The notes under the pieces were generated by a model that worked only from the letters and a program-made list of their open reading frames with translations, ran no database searches and was not told the origin of the DNA. From Aquirhabdus sp. (GTDB lineage: Bacteria; Pseudomonadota; Gammaproteobacteria; Pseudomonadales; Moraxellaceae): a DNA stretch of 7,070 nucleotides. Below are positions 1 through 6,268 of this stretch, one piece after another. A program made the position numbers and the translations under genes. Every line of letters starts with the position of its first letter. Positions within the stretch are counted from its first letter, which is position 1. The stretch covers positions 1 through 7,070 of the forward strand of contig JASLEL010000179.1 in the NCBI GenBank assembly GCA_030151145.1, in the 5' to 3' direction.

Positions 1-1676
1 ATCGGCAACACCTCGGCCGGCTCACAGGTCAGATGTACACCGTCGGCCTTGACGATATAAGTCTCAGGATCGACTTCCATCACGGGTAGATAATCATTGT
101 GCTTCATGTCGGTTTTGCGCAGGTGGCGTGTGCCAGACACGGGGCTAATCATTTTTTTCAGTCCCAACTGCTGAGCCACGCCGCGATCTACTGCCACCTG
201 CGACAGGAACGTGATGCTGGACGCATGCACACCCTCCGCCAGCGCACCGAACATCGGCCGATAATGCACTGGCTGTGGCGTCGGGATCGAGGCATTGATA
301 TCGCCCATGGGAGCTGCTGCGATCATGCCGCCTTTGATGATCATGGCAGGCTTGACACCAAAGAAAGCCGGTTTCCAGAGCACGAGGTCTGCCAACTTGC
401 CCACCTCGACCGAGCCGACTTCGTGGCTTAAACCGTGGGTGATGGCAGGATTGATGGTGTATTTGGCGATATAGCGCTTGATGCGAAAATTATCATTGCG
501 TGCGGTATCAAGAGCCAGCGGGCCGCGCTGGACTTTCATCTTGTGCGCGGTCTGCCAGGTACGGATGATGACCTCGCCCACGCGCCCCATGGCCTGTGAG
601 TCAGAGGACATCATGGCGATGGCCCCTAAGTCCTGCAGGATGTCCTCGGCGGCGATAGTCTCGCGGCGGATACGGCTCTCGGCAAAGGCCACATCTTCGC
701 TAATCGCCGGATCAAGATGATGGCAGACCATGAGCATGTCGAGATGCTCGTCAATGGTATTGATGGTATAGGGCCGTGTGGGATTGGTGGATGACGGCAG
801 TACATTGGACTGGCCGATGGCTTTTAAGATATCCGGCGCATGACCGCCGCCTGCGCCTTCGGTGTGGTAGGTATGGATGGTGCGGTCTTTAAAGGCTGCC
901 AGAGTCGCCTCAAGGAAGCCCGCTTCATTCAAGGTATCGGTATGGATCGCCACCTGCACGTCATAGCGGTCAGCCACCGACAGACAGTTATCAATCGCCG
1001 CAGGCGTCGTGCCCCAATCCTCGTGCAGCTTGAGACCCACAACACCGGCCTTGATCTGCTCCTCAATCGGCAGCGGCAAGCTGAGGTTGCCTTTACCCAA
1101 GAGACCGATATTCATCGGCAGGCTGTCGATGGCCTTAAGCATCGTGGCGATATGCCAAGGGCCCGGTGTCACGGTCGTCGCAGACGTCCCGGCTGCCGGA
1201 CCTGTACCGCCGCCAATCATGGTGGTGACACCCGACATGAGTGCGGTCTCGACCTGTTGCGGGCAGATCCAGTGGATATGGGTATCCACGCCGCCTGCGG
1301 TGAGGATCTGACCTTCGCCGGCGATGACTTCGGTCGCAGCACCGAGCGGGATATCCACACCTGGCTGGATGTCGGGATTACCGGCCTTGCCGATCTTCCA
1401 GATGCGACCACCCTTGAGTCCCACATCGGCCTTGACGATGCCCCACCAGTCCACGATCAGCGCATTGGTGATCACGGTATCGGCGACCTCGTCGCTCGGC
1501 AGCTGCGACTGTCCCATCCCGTCACGAATGACCTTGCCGCCGCCGAATTTGACCTCTTCACCATAGATGGTCAGGTCCTGCTCGACTTCCAGCATCAGCT
1601 CGGTATCAGCCAGCCGTACCCGGTCGCCCGTGGTGGGGCCAAACATTTCACTATATGCACGTCGCGTCAGTTTCAT
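1..1676 (-). CDS. ureC: Urease alpha (catalytic) subunit, 3' end cut by window edge
   Basis: Cytoplasmic nickel hydrolase subunit that splits urea into ammonia and carbamate. I translated most of the frame and found no stop or frameshift. The start ATG (1674-1676) opens MKLTRRAYSEMFGPTTGD, a typical UreC N-terminus, with an AAGGAT ribosome site at 1688-1693. The nickel ligands are all visible, each one position lower than in Klebsiella numbering: His133 and His135 (HIH), the carbamylated Lys216 and His218 (GLKLHED), His245, His271 (HTEGAGGGH) and Asp359 (SSDSQAMGR). The flap residues Cys318-His319 (VCHH) and Arg335 are also present. About 558 codons are in the window. The last visible residues, EPAEVLP, sit about eight residues before the usual UreC end, so only a short tail is missing. 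It lies 32 nt after ureB and is presumably the last structural gene of the ureABC transcript. By homology the enzyme should be active once matured. Confidence 0.98.
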   Translation of the reverse strand, partial: MKLTRRAYSEMFGPTTGDRVRLADTELMLEVEQDLTIYGEEVKFGGGKVIRDGMGQSQLPSDEVADTVITNALIVDWWGIVKADVGLKGGRIWKIGKAGNPDIQPGVDIPLGAATEVIAGEGQILTAGGVDTHIHWICPQQVETALMSGVTTMIGGGTGPAAGTSATTVTPGPWHIATMLKAIDSLPMNIGLLGKGNLSLPLPIEEQIKAGVVGLKLHEDWGTTPAAIDNCLSVADRYDVQVAIHTDTLNEAGFLEATLAAFKDRTIHTYHTEGAGGGHAPDILKAIGQSNVLPSSTNPTRPYTINTIDEHLDMLMVCHHLDPAISEDVAFAESRIRRETIAAEDILQDLGAIAMMSSDSQAMGRVGEVIIRTWQTAHKMKVQRGPLALDTARNDNFRIKRYIAKYTINPAITHGLSHEVGSVEVGKLADLVLWKPAFFGVKPAMIIKGGMIAAAPMGDINASIPTPQPVHYRPMFGALAEGVHASSITFLSQVAVDRGVAQQLGLKKMISPVSGTRHLRKTDMKHNDYLPVMEVDPETYIVKADGVHLTCEPAEVLP

Positions 1677-1708
1677 AGTTTTAATTCATCCTTACATCAG
1701 TGACTGCA

Positions 1709-2017
1709 TCAGTCCAGCTTGCCCATCACCCGTCCGGCAAAGCCGTAGACCACGCGATGTCCTGCCAGCGCGACAAGCTCAACCGTACGACGCTGGCCCG
1801 GCTCAAAGCGGACTGCTGTACCGGCTGGGATATTCAGGCGAAAGCCCCGGGCCGCTGTCCGATCAAAGATCAGGCTGTCATTGACTTCAAAAAAGTGAAA
1901 ATGTGACCCCACCTGCACCGGACGGTCGCCATGATTGACCACCTCTACGCGGATCGTCTCGCGTCCGGCGTTCAACTCAATCTCGCCTGCTTCGATCAGA
2001 TATTCACCCGGAATCAT
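1709..2017 (-). CDS. ureB: Urease beta subunit
   Basis: Small structural subunit of the (alpha-beta-gamma)3 urease; it packs against UreC and helps hold the active-site flap but carries no nickel ligand. The 102-residue product starts MIPGEYLIEAGEIELN, the standard UreB opening. It contains the conserved GSHFHFFEVN stretch (residues 38-47), FDRTAARGFRLNIPAG (51-66) and the RFEPGQ...VELV segment (70-82). The length matches free-standing bacterial UreB (about 101-106), so it is not the fused UreAB form seen in Helicobacter. The frame is open further upstream to a TTG at 2038, but the strong AGAGGAA ribosome site and the conserved MIPGEY start at 2017 decide for the shorter protein. It lies 34 nt downstream of ureA and 32 nt upstream of ureC, in one transcript with them. 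Confidence 0.97.
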   Translation of the reverse strand: MIPGEYLIEAGEIELNAGRETIRVEVVNHGDRPVQVGSHFHFFEVNDSLIFDRTAARGFRLNIPAGTAVRFEPGQRRTVELVALAGHRVVYGFAGRVMGKLD

Positions 2018-2023
2018 ATTGCG

Positions 2024-2030
2024 TTCCTCT
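2024..2030 (-). promoter_or_regulatory. Ribosome binding site fixing the ureB start
   Basis: On the minus strand AGAGGAA lies 6 nt before the ATG at 2017. It overlaps codons of the longer in-frame reading from the TTG at 2038, so it supports initiation at MIPGEYL. Confidence 0.8.
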
Positions 2031-2051
2031 TTGTTCAAAGCATGGGGGGGC

Positions 2052-2354
2052 TTAAAGTATGGGCTGGTGTACCGTCACCAGTTTGGAGCCATCAGGAAAG
2101 GTCGCCTCGACCTGTACTTCAGCGATCATCTCGGGCACGCCCTCCATCACATCACTGCGCGTGAGTAACGTCGTACCATAGTGCATCAGATCGCTGACGC
2201 TGCGGCCATCGCGCGCACCCTCGAGCAGTGCCGCCGAGATATAGGCGACGGCCTCGGGGTAATTGAGCTTCAGACCGCGTGCGCGACGCCGCTCAGCCAC
2301 AAGCCCGGCGGTGAAGATCAGCATCTTGTCTTTTTCGGTGGGGGTGAGTTCCAT
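2052..2354 (-). CDS. ureA: Urease gamma subunit
   Basis: Smallest structural subunit of the urease heterotrimer, cytoplasmic, needed for assembly of the trimer of trimers. The 100-residue product begins MELTPTEKDKMLIFTAGLVA and contains RARGLKLNYPEAVA (24-37), EGARDG (45-50), MEGVPEMI (70-77) and the C-terminal VEATFPDGSKLVTVHQPI. It matches Klebsiella-type UreA in both length and sequence. The frame is open another 32 codons upstream to an ATG at 2450. That longer start is rejected because the conserved UreA N-terminus is at 2354, a TAAGG ribosome site lies 6 nt ahead of it (2361-2365), and the predicted sigma-54 start of transcription (about 2428) falls inside the extension. ureA is the first gene after the ureD-ureA regulatory gap, so the sigma-54 promoter probably drives ureABC. 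Confidence 0.97.
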   Translation of the reverse strand: MELTPTEKDKMLIFTAGLVAERRRARGLKLNYPEAVAYISAALLEGARDGRSVSDLMHYGTTLLTRSDVMEGVPEMIAEVQVEATFPDGSKLVTVHQPIL

Positions 2355-2415
2355 GATTAACCTTATGACTTCGTTATCTGTACAGCAAAGTGATCTTGAT
2401 TCAGCGAATTCTTTT

Positions 2416-2443
2416 TTGCACGGCCTTATTTCAGTTCGTGCAA
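2416..2443. repeat. Inverted repeat straddling the predicted ureA transcription start
   Basis: Perfect 7-bp arms TTGCACG and CGTGCAA are separated by 14 bp. One arm coincides with the -12 element of the sigma-54 promoter, the other lies about +6 to +12 relative to the predicted start near 2428. Because the start would fall between the arms, the transcript would hold only one of them. It therefore cannot act as an RNA hairpin in the ureABC message, and a DNA-level operator is the better guess. No regulator is identified. Confidence 0.5.
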
Positions 2444-2454
2444 GTGGCATACCA
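2439..2454 (-). promoter_or_regulatory. Sigma-54 (RpoN) promoter for ureABC
   Basis: The minus strand reads TGGTATGCCACTTGCA. Compared with the consensus TGGCACG-N4-TTGCA it has GG at -24, GC at -12, exactly 10 bp between them, and only two mismatches, both within the CAC of the -24 block. Transcription would start near 2428, about 74 nt before the ureA ATG. Sigma-54 promoters need an activator ATPase; for urea use NtrC under nitrogen limitation is the usual candidate, but no clear NtrC site was seen in the 45 bp above the promoter, and the usual location further upstream would be inside ureD. Confidence 0.75.
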
Positions 2455-2468
2455 ATCTAGCTGATTGG
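2452..2468. repeat. Inverted repeat overlapping the -24 promoter element
   Basis: On the minus strand CCAATCAGCTAGATTGG has perfect 6-bp arms around a 5-bp centre. The final GG of the second arm is the invariant GG at -24 of the sigma-54 promoter. No T-run follows on either strand in the transcription direction, so it is not an intrinsic terminator. Its placement suits a protein binding site, which remains speculative. Confidence 0.4.
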
Positions 2469-2498
2469 AAAAAACCGAAGAACCAGCACAAACTTCAA
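2469..2498 (-). terminator. Weak intrinsic terminator candidate after ureD
   Basis: Just after the ureD stop the transcript can fold UUGAAG against CUUCGG (four Watson-Crick pairs plus two G-U pairs, 12-nt loop), followed at once by six U residues. The U-run is good but the stem is weak, so at most partial termination is expected. It sits directly before the ureABC sigma-54 promoter, where a transcript end would make sense. Confidence 0.3.
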
Positions 2499-2499
2499 T

Positions 2500-3360
2500 T
2501 CAGGTCTTCCAGATCCGTGGCAACGCCTCCGCCATCTGCCACCACAGGCGACGCACACGGGCGCGCAGTCCGGCTAGACCATCCATACACTGGCGCGGAT
2601 CATCACCCAAGTAGCGCGCCACCAGCACATGTCCGAGACGCGTGATGGCCAATGGCATCTGCATGCGGGCGATCAAATCCCGCATACCCTCGATGTCTGC
2701 ATCCAGCAGTGCATGATCACGATGTATGACTGGCGGCACGAGGTAGAGTACGCCCATCACTGCATGCCCCGCCATCCCCAAAGGCGACGTCAGCCAACGA
2801 TCACCGCCTTCGATATAAAGCTGATCTTGTACAAGCAGCGCCTCGTCCTGCCAGATGGCAAAGCGATTGTGATAGCGCCCGGTCGCAAATTGCTCCTGCC
2901 ATGCCTGCCGTCCGATCACCAGCATGTCCCATGCGATCAGCCCAGCTGTCGCGGCGAGTTCAATCCGTGTCTCGCTCTCGACCATGGCACGATCAAACAG
3001 CATGACCTCCTGCGGCAGCCACTCAAGCACGGCATCCTCGCCCACACGCAGATGAATCGTTTGGGCTGCTGTTGGTCCAGCACTGCCGTACCATTTACCT
3101 GCACCGGGCGTGGTCAGCAAGGCATGACTACCCGCTGCCAGATCCACCGTGATCTCAAGCTGATCGCCACCGGCAATTCCGGCTGGCGGATGCACCAAGA
3201 TCACATGGCAGACGCCGCTGTCTTCCGGCCAAAGGGCTTTCTGCACGCGAAGCGGCCCTTCATGGCGACGATGTCGCAATACGGTACGTGCCTGCGCTGC
3301 CCCTGATTCCGCTTCAAAGCCTAAAGATAATCTCGCCTGCCAAGCCACATACACCGCCAA
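2500..3360 (-). CDS. ureD: Urease accessory protein UreD
   Basis: Maturation factor (called UreH in some species) that binds apo-urease and recruits UreF and UreG, so that nickel and CO2 can be delivered to the active site. The product of up to 286 residues has the family landmarks in order: WQARLSLGFE (7-16), RRHEGPLRVQKALWPE (31-46), HPPAGIAGGD (57-66), TTPGAGKWY (83-91), WLPQE (114-118) and the C-terminal LR-rich tail ending PRIW. The start is uncertain: no in-frame ATG exists between the upstream stop (TAA at 3406-3408) and the conserved WQARL. The choices are TTG at 3360, GTG at 3354 or GTG at 3348, none with a good ribosome site. The gene lies 158 nt after the last base of urtE and 145 nt before ureA. 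It may be read from urt or from its own promoter in the gap, separately from ureABC. The identity is sure, the first few residues are not. Confidence 0.95.
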   Translation of the reverse strand: MAVYVAWQARLSLGFEAESGAAQARTVLRHRRHEGPLRVQKALWPEDSGVCHVILVHPPAGIAGGDQLEITVDLAAGSHALLTTPGAGKWYGSAGPTAAQTIHLRVGEDAVLEWLPQEVMLFDRAMVESETRIELAATAGLIAWDMLVIGRQAWQEQFATGRYHNRFAIWQDEALLVQDQLYIEGGDRWLTSPLGMAGHAVMGVLYLVPPVIHRDHALLDADIEGMRDLIARMQMPLAITRLGHVLVARYLGDDPRQCMDGLAGLRARVRRLWWQMAEALPRIWKT

Positions 3361-3429
3361 AACATGGACACATCGCCCATCATGATCAAAAAGGAAGACC
3401 CGAGCTTAAACACCAGTCTAATCCTTTTA

Positions 3430-3458
3430 AACATAAGGAAAATTCAAGCCCAGATCAA
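3430..3458 (-). promoter_or_regulatory. Possible sigma-70 promoter for ureD
   Basis: On the minus strand TTGATC (3453-3458) and TATGTT (3430-3435) are separated by exactly 17 bp; each matches four of six consensus positions. The region between is AT-rich. It lies about 70-100 nt before the ureD start. Matches of this quality arise by chance, so this is only a candidate. Confidence 0.28.
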
Positions 3459-3516
3459 ACCCGACTGTGTAACGATTCATAGCAACCATAGATGCAACTT
3501 GTACAAACATCTGGGC
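3448..3516. repeat. Wide inverted repeat in the urtE-ureD gap
   Basis: The 159 nt between urtE and ureD (3361-3519) hold no gene that I can support. They contain 8-bp perfect arms, GCCCAGAT at 3448-3455 and ATCTGGGC at 3509-3516, 53 bp apart. Nested in the loop is a smaller AGATG/CATCT pair (3490-3494 and 3508-3512) around the palindrome TTGTACAA (3499-3506). In RNA the outer stem would be followed by UUGAAUUUU, which is not a clean terminator tract. It could be a poor terminator, a processing stem or chance. Confidence 0.3.
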
Positions 3517-3519
3517 CCG

Positions 3520-4218
3520 TCAAATCGCCACCATCTCGCGCACACGTTTGCTCTGCATCTCACTCCCCAGCCCCTGATCCACCACCTCGCCACGCGCCAT
3601 CACCACATAGCGGTCCGCCAACTCCTCAGCAAAGTCATAAAACTGCTCCACCAAGACAATCGCCATATCACCACGATCCGCAAGCTTTTGGATCACGCGG
3701 CCGATGTCCTTGATGATCGACGGCTGGATACCTTCGGTCGGCTCATCCAGAATCAAAACCCGTGGCTCAGCCGCCAGTGCCCGTGCAATCGCAAGCTGCT
3801 GCTGCTGTCCACCTGACAGATCGCCGCCACGACGATGCTTCATGTCTTTTAAGACTGGAAACAACTCATACAGATGCTCCGGTACTCGACTCGCCTTACG
3901 CCCGCCAAAGCGCGCCATGCCGATGAGAATATTGTCCTCAACCGTCAGGGTCGAGAAGATCTCACGGCCCTGCGGCACATAGGCCAGCCCTTCGCGTACC
4001 CGTCGCTCGGGGCTATAGGCTTGAATCTCACGACCATTCAGACTAATCGCACCGCTTTTGATCGGCAGTTGACCCATCAGGCATTTAAGCAGCGTGGTCT
4101 TACCCACGCCATTGCGCCCCAGTATCACGGTACATTGCCCCGTCTCCGCCGCGATCGACACATCGCGCAGGATATGGCTGCCGCCGTAGTATTGGTTTAA
4201 GCCTTGGATATTTAGCAT
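3520..4218 (-). CDS. urtE: Urea ABC transporter ATPase UrtE
   Basis: One of two cytoplasmic ATP-binding subunits (LivF type) that power urea import through UrtB/UrtC. The 232-residue protein has Walker A GRNGVGKT (34-41), Q-loop Gln83 (VPQGREIF), ABC signature LSGGQ (134-138), Walker B LILDEP (155-160) and a VEQ (190-192) where many ABC ATPases have the switch histidine; Gln there is usual for LivF-like proteins. The opening MLNIQGLNQYYGGSHILRDV is typical of UrtE. The frame is open to a TTG at 4239, but the AAGGGGAG ribosome site at 4223-4230 selects the ATG at 4218. It starts 10 nt after urtD, and its ribosome site overlaps the urtD stop, so coupling is likely. It is the last urt gene. The role in urea rather than amino-acid transport rests on the UrtE-like sequence and the urease neighbours. 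Confidence 0.95.
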   Translation of the reverse strand: MLNIQGLNQYYGGSHILRDVSIAAETGQCTVILGRNGVGKTTLLKCLMGQLPIKSGAISLNGREIQAYSPERRVREGLAYVPQGREIFSTLTVEDNILIGMARFGGRKASRVPEHLYELFPVLKDMKHRRGGDLSGGQQQQLAIARALAAEPRVLILDEPTEGIQPSIIKDIGRVIQKLADRGDMAIVLVEQFYDFAEELADRYVVMARGEVVDQGLGSEMQSKRVREMVAI

Positions 4219-4222
4219 AAGT

Positions 4223-4230
4223 CTCCCCTT
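4223..4230 (-). promoter_or_regulatory. Ribosome binding site fixing the urtE start
   Basis: AAGGGGAG on the minus strand ends 4 nt before the ATG at 4218 and overlaps the TAA of urtD. It rules against the upstream TTG at 4239 and suggests translational coupling of urtD and urtE. Confidence 0.8.
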
Positions 4231-5092
4231 AACGACCAAGGTACTTTTCGATCACATCGGCATTGGCCTGTACCTCGGCCAAGGTGCCCTCAGCCAAGAC
4301 CTGTCCTGCCGCCAATACCGTGACTTTTTCACTGATGGTATCAATGAAGCTCATGTCATGCTCAACTACCACCAGCGTATGGTTTTTCTTGAGCTCCAGA
4401 CACAGCGCGGCGGTCAGCTCCGTCTCATGATCAGTCATGCCCGCCACCGGCTCATCGAGCAAGATCAGTTGCGGCTCCTGCATCAGCAGCATACCAATCT
4501 CCAGCCACTGCTTCTGACCATGGGACAGAAGACCCGCCTGTTTATAGCGCAGGTCTTTCAGGCCTATGGTCTCAAGCGTAGCTTCGATACGGGCGATGGT
4601 TCCCGCAGGCTGTTTACTACTGAGACTAAAGCGCACGGATTTATGCTTGGGTGCGGCTAATAGCAAGTTTTCCAGTACCGTAAAGGCTTCAAATACAGTC
4701 GGCTTCTGAAATTTACGCCCGATCCCCGCTTCGGTAATTTCCTCTGTCGAGAGTTTGGATAGATCCAGATTACGACCAAAGAAAGCTGTACCAGAAGTCG
4801 GGCGCGTCTTGCCCGTGATGACATCCATCATGGTCGTCTTGCCCGCGCCATTGGGGCCGATGATGCAGCGCAGCTCGCCTTCCTCAATATAGAGCGACAG
4901 ATCATTCAATGCACGGAAGCCATCAAAGTCAACGCAGACATTTTCCAAGTACAGCGCCACGCCCTGATGCAGATCGACCCCGCGCGGCGCGTCATTCACC
5001 CCGGCCTGAAAAACACTGGCGGATGTAGACAATCCCACCATAGCATGCCGACTATCCACATGCGGCTCCAGCAAATGTGACCAACCCATCAT
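4229..5092 (-). CDS. urtD: Urea ABC transporter ATPase UrtD
   Basis: The second cytoplasmic ATPase of the urea importer (LivG type), expected to form a heterodimer with UrtE. The 287-residue product carries Walker A GPNGAGKT (79-86), Q-loop Gln129 (KFQKPTVF), the variant signature LSHGQ (189-193, followed by KQWLEIG, characteristic of UrtD), Walker B LILLDEP (209-215) with Asp213 and Glu214, and switch His245. About 45 residues precede the ABC domain, which begins near ALYLENVCVDF; this leader has no obvious motif. The ATG at 5092 overlaps the urtC stop (ATGA), and AAGGAG at 5100-5105 sits 7 nt ahead, which supports the long form. A second ATG follows directly. It ends 10 nt before urtE. All catalytic residues are present, so it should be an active ATPase. 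Confidence 0.95.
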   Translation of the reverse strand: MMGWSHLLEPHVDSRHAMVGLSTSASVFQAGVNDAPRGVDLHQGVALYLENVCVDFDGFRALNDLSLYIEEGELRCIIGPNGAGKTTMMDVITGKTRPTSGTAFFGRNLDLSKLSTEEITEAGIGRKFQKPTVFEAFTVLENLLLAAPKHKSVRFSLSSKQPAGTIARIEATLETIGLKDLRYKQAGLLSHGQKQWLEIGMLLMQEPQLILLDEPVAGMTDHETELTAALCLELKKNHTLVVVEHDMSFIDTISEKVTVLAAGQVLAEGTLAEVQANADVIEKYLGR

Positions 5093-6264
5093 GATGAGGC
5101 TCCTTGGTGCGGATGTGATTCTAATTTGGCTTTTTCAGCAGGTAGTACAGCCAGCGTCTCGGTTTCAATCGGATCGGGCGTACTCGTTCCATTCGCAGAT
5201 AGACGCCCTGCCAGACGTTTAAGCAACCCAATGATGCCCTCCGGCAGGAAAAGCGTAACGAGAATAAACAGCCCACCCAAGAGCAGCAGCCAAACCTCAG
5301 GGTAAGCCACGGTAAAGTAGCTCTTGGCACCATTTACCAAACCCGCGCCAATGAGTGGCCCGATCAGCGTCCCACGACCACCGACCGCAACCCACACGGC
5401 CATCTCGATCGAATTGGACGTACTCATCTCGCTGGGATTGATGATGCCGACCTGCGGCACATAGAGCGCTCCGGCAATGCCCGCAATGACTGCCGACAGC
5501 GTCCACGCGGTAAGCTTGTACCACTGAGTGCGATAGCCTAAGAAACGCAGGCGGTTCTCACTGTCACGCACCGCGCCCAGCACACGGCCAAAGGGCAACG
5601 CCATCAAGTAACGCAAGCCGACAAAACTCAGCAGCAACACAATCGCCGTCAGCATGCACAGCGCCACCCGTGTCTCAGGTGTGGTGAGCGAAAACCCAAG
5701 CAAGGTGCTAAAGCCGGTAAAGCCGTTGTTGCCACCAAAGCCGGTTTCATTACGAAAGAACAAGAGCGTCGCGGCAAAGGTCATCGCCTGCGTGATGATG
5801 GAAAAATACACACCCTTGATCCTAGAGCGGAAGGCAAAATAACCGAAGATAAACGCCACCAGCCCTGGTGCCAGTACCACGAGTATGAGGCTCCACCAGA
5901 AATGCGTCGTGCCGGTCCAGTACCACGGTAACTGGTGCCAGTCGAGAAAGACCATAAAGGGCGGCAGGCTATCTGGAGTGGCCGTACGCATCAGATACAT
6001 GCCGATGGCATAGCCGCCAAGCGCAAAGTACAGACCATGACCCAGACTCAAGATCCCGGCATAGCCCCACACGAGATCCAGCGCCAGCGCCACCAGCGCA
6101 TAGCACATGATCTTGCCGAGCAGCGTAATCCAGTAGCCCGACAGATAAAGCGCCGATGTCGCCGGTAAGAGATGCAAGAGCGGCAGCAGGATCAGCACCG
6201 CAAACAATCCGAGCAGGACACTTGCACGCATCTTCGACGCGGATAAAAGATTTAATATACGCAT
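5089..6264 (-). CDS. urtC: Urea ABC transporter permease UrtC
   Basis: Inner-membrane permease (LivM family) that pairs with UrtB to form the urea channel. The 391-residue product is strongly hydrophobic, with membrane segments visible around residues 14-34, 45-67, 70-92, 122-144, 152-170, 200-222, 250-270, 297-312 and 324-340. LivM-type landmarks include GYAGILSLGHG (67-77), GVYFSIITQA (151-160), AVRDSENRLRFLGY (231-244, the likely ATPase-coupling loop) and GRGTLIGPLIGAG (296-308). A hydrophilic tail of about 40 residues follows the last helix. The frame extends to a TTG at 6279 inside urtB, but GGAG at 6272-6275 sits 7 nt before the ATG at 6264, so the ATG is chosen, 4 nt after the urtB stop. 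It overlaps urtD by 4 nt. The urea assignment leans on the adjoining urt and urease genes. Confidence 0.94.
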   Translation of the reverse strand: MRILNLLSASKMRASVLLGLFAVLILLPLLHLLPATSALYLSGYWITLLGKIMCYALVALALDLVWGYAGILSLGHGLYFALGGYAIGMYLMRTATPDSLPPFMVFLDWHQLPWYWTGTTHFWWSLILVVLAPGLVAFIFGYFAFRSRIKGVYFSIITQAMTFAATLLFFRNETGFGGNNGFTGFSTLLGFSLTTPETRVALCMLTAIVLLLSFVGLRYLMALPFGRVLGAVRDSENRLRFLGYRTQWYKLTAWTLSAVIAGIAGALYVPQVGIINPSEMSTSNSIEMAVWVAVGGRGTLIGPLIGAGLVNGAKSYFTVAYPEVWLLLLGGLFILVTLFLPEGIIGLLKRLAGRLSANGTSTPDPIETETLAVLPAEKAKLESHPHQGASS

Positions 6265-6268
6265 GGCC

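Noticed and set aside
840..1703. Long + strand open frame of 287 codons
   Set aside because: It lies antisense to ureC, whose intact catalytic motifs are on the minus strand. The product shows no recognisable family and its composition is that of a reverse-complement shadow.
2355..2450. N-terminal extension of UreA from the ATG at 2450
   Set aside because: The extension does not resemble UreA, overlaps the promoter region, and lies partly upstream of the predicted transcription start.
2452..2468. IHF binding site at the inverted repeat above the sigma-54 promoter
   Set aside because: The best alignment to the consensus WATCAA-N4-TTR has about three mismatches, so I do not claim it.
2455..2560. 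NtrC enhancer site upstream of the sigma-54 promoter
   Set aside because: No GCACCA-N5-TGGTGC-like palindrome was seen by eye. A site could lie deeper within ureD, but I cannot point to one.
2629..3306. + strand open frame of 225 codons
   Set aside because: Antisense to ureD, no recognisable domain, and no supporting promoter or ribosome site; a shadow frame.
3791..3807. GCTGCTGCTGCT-like run
   Set aside because: It encodes the glutamines just after the LSGGQ signature of UrtE, which is normal for this family.
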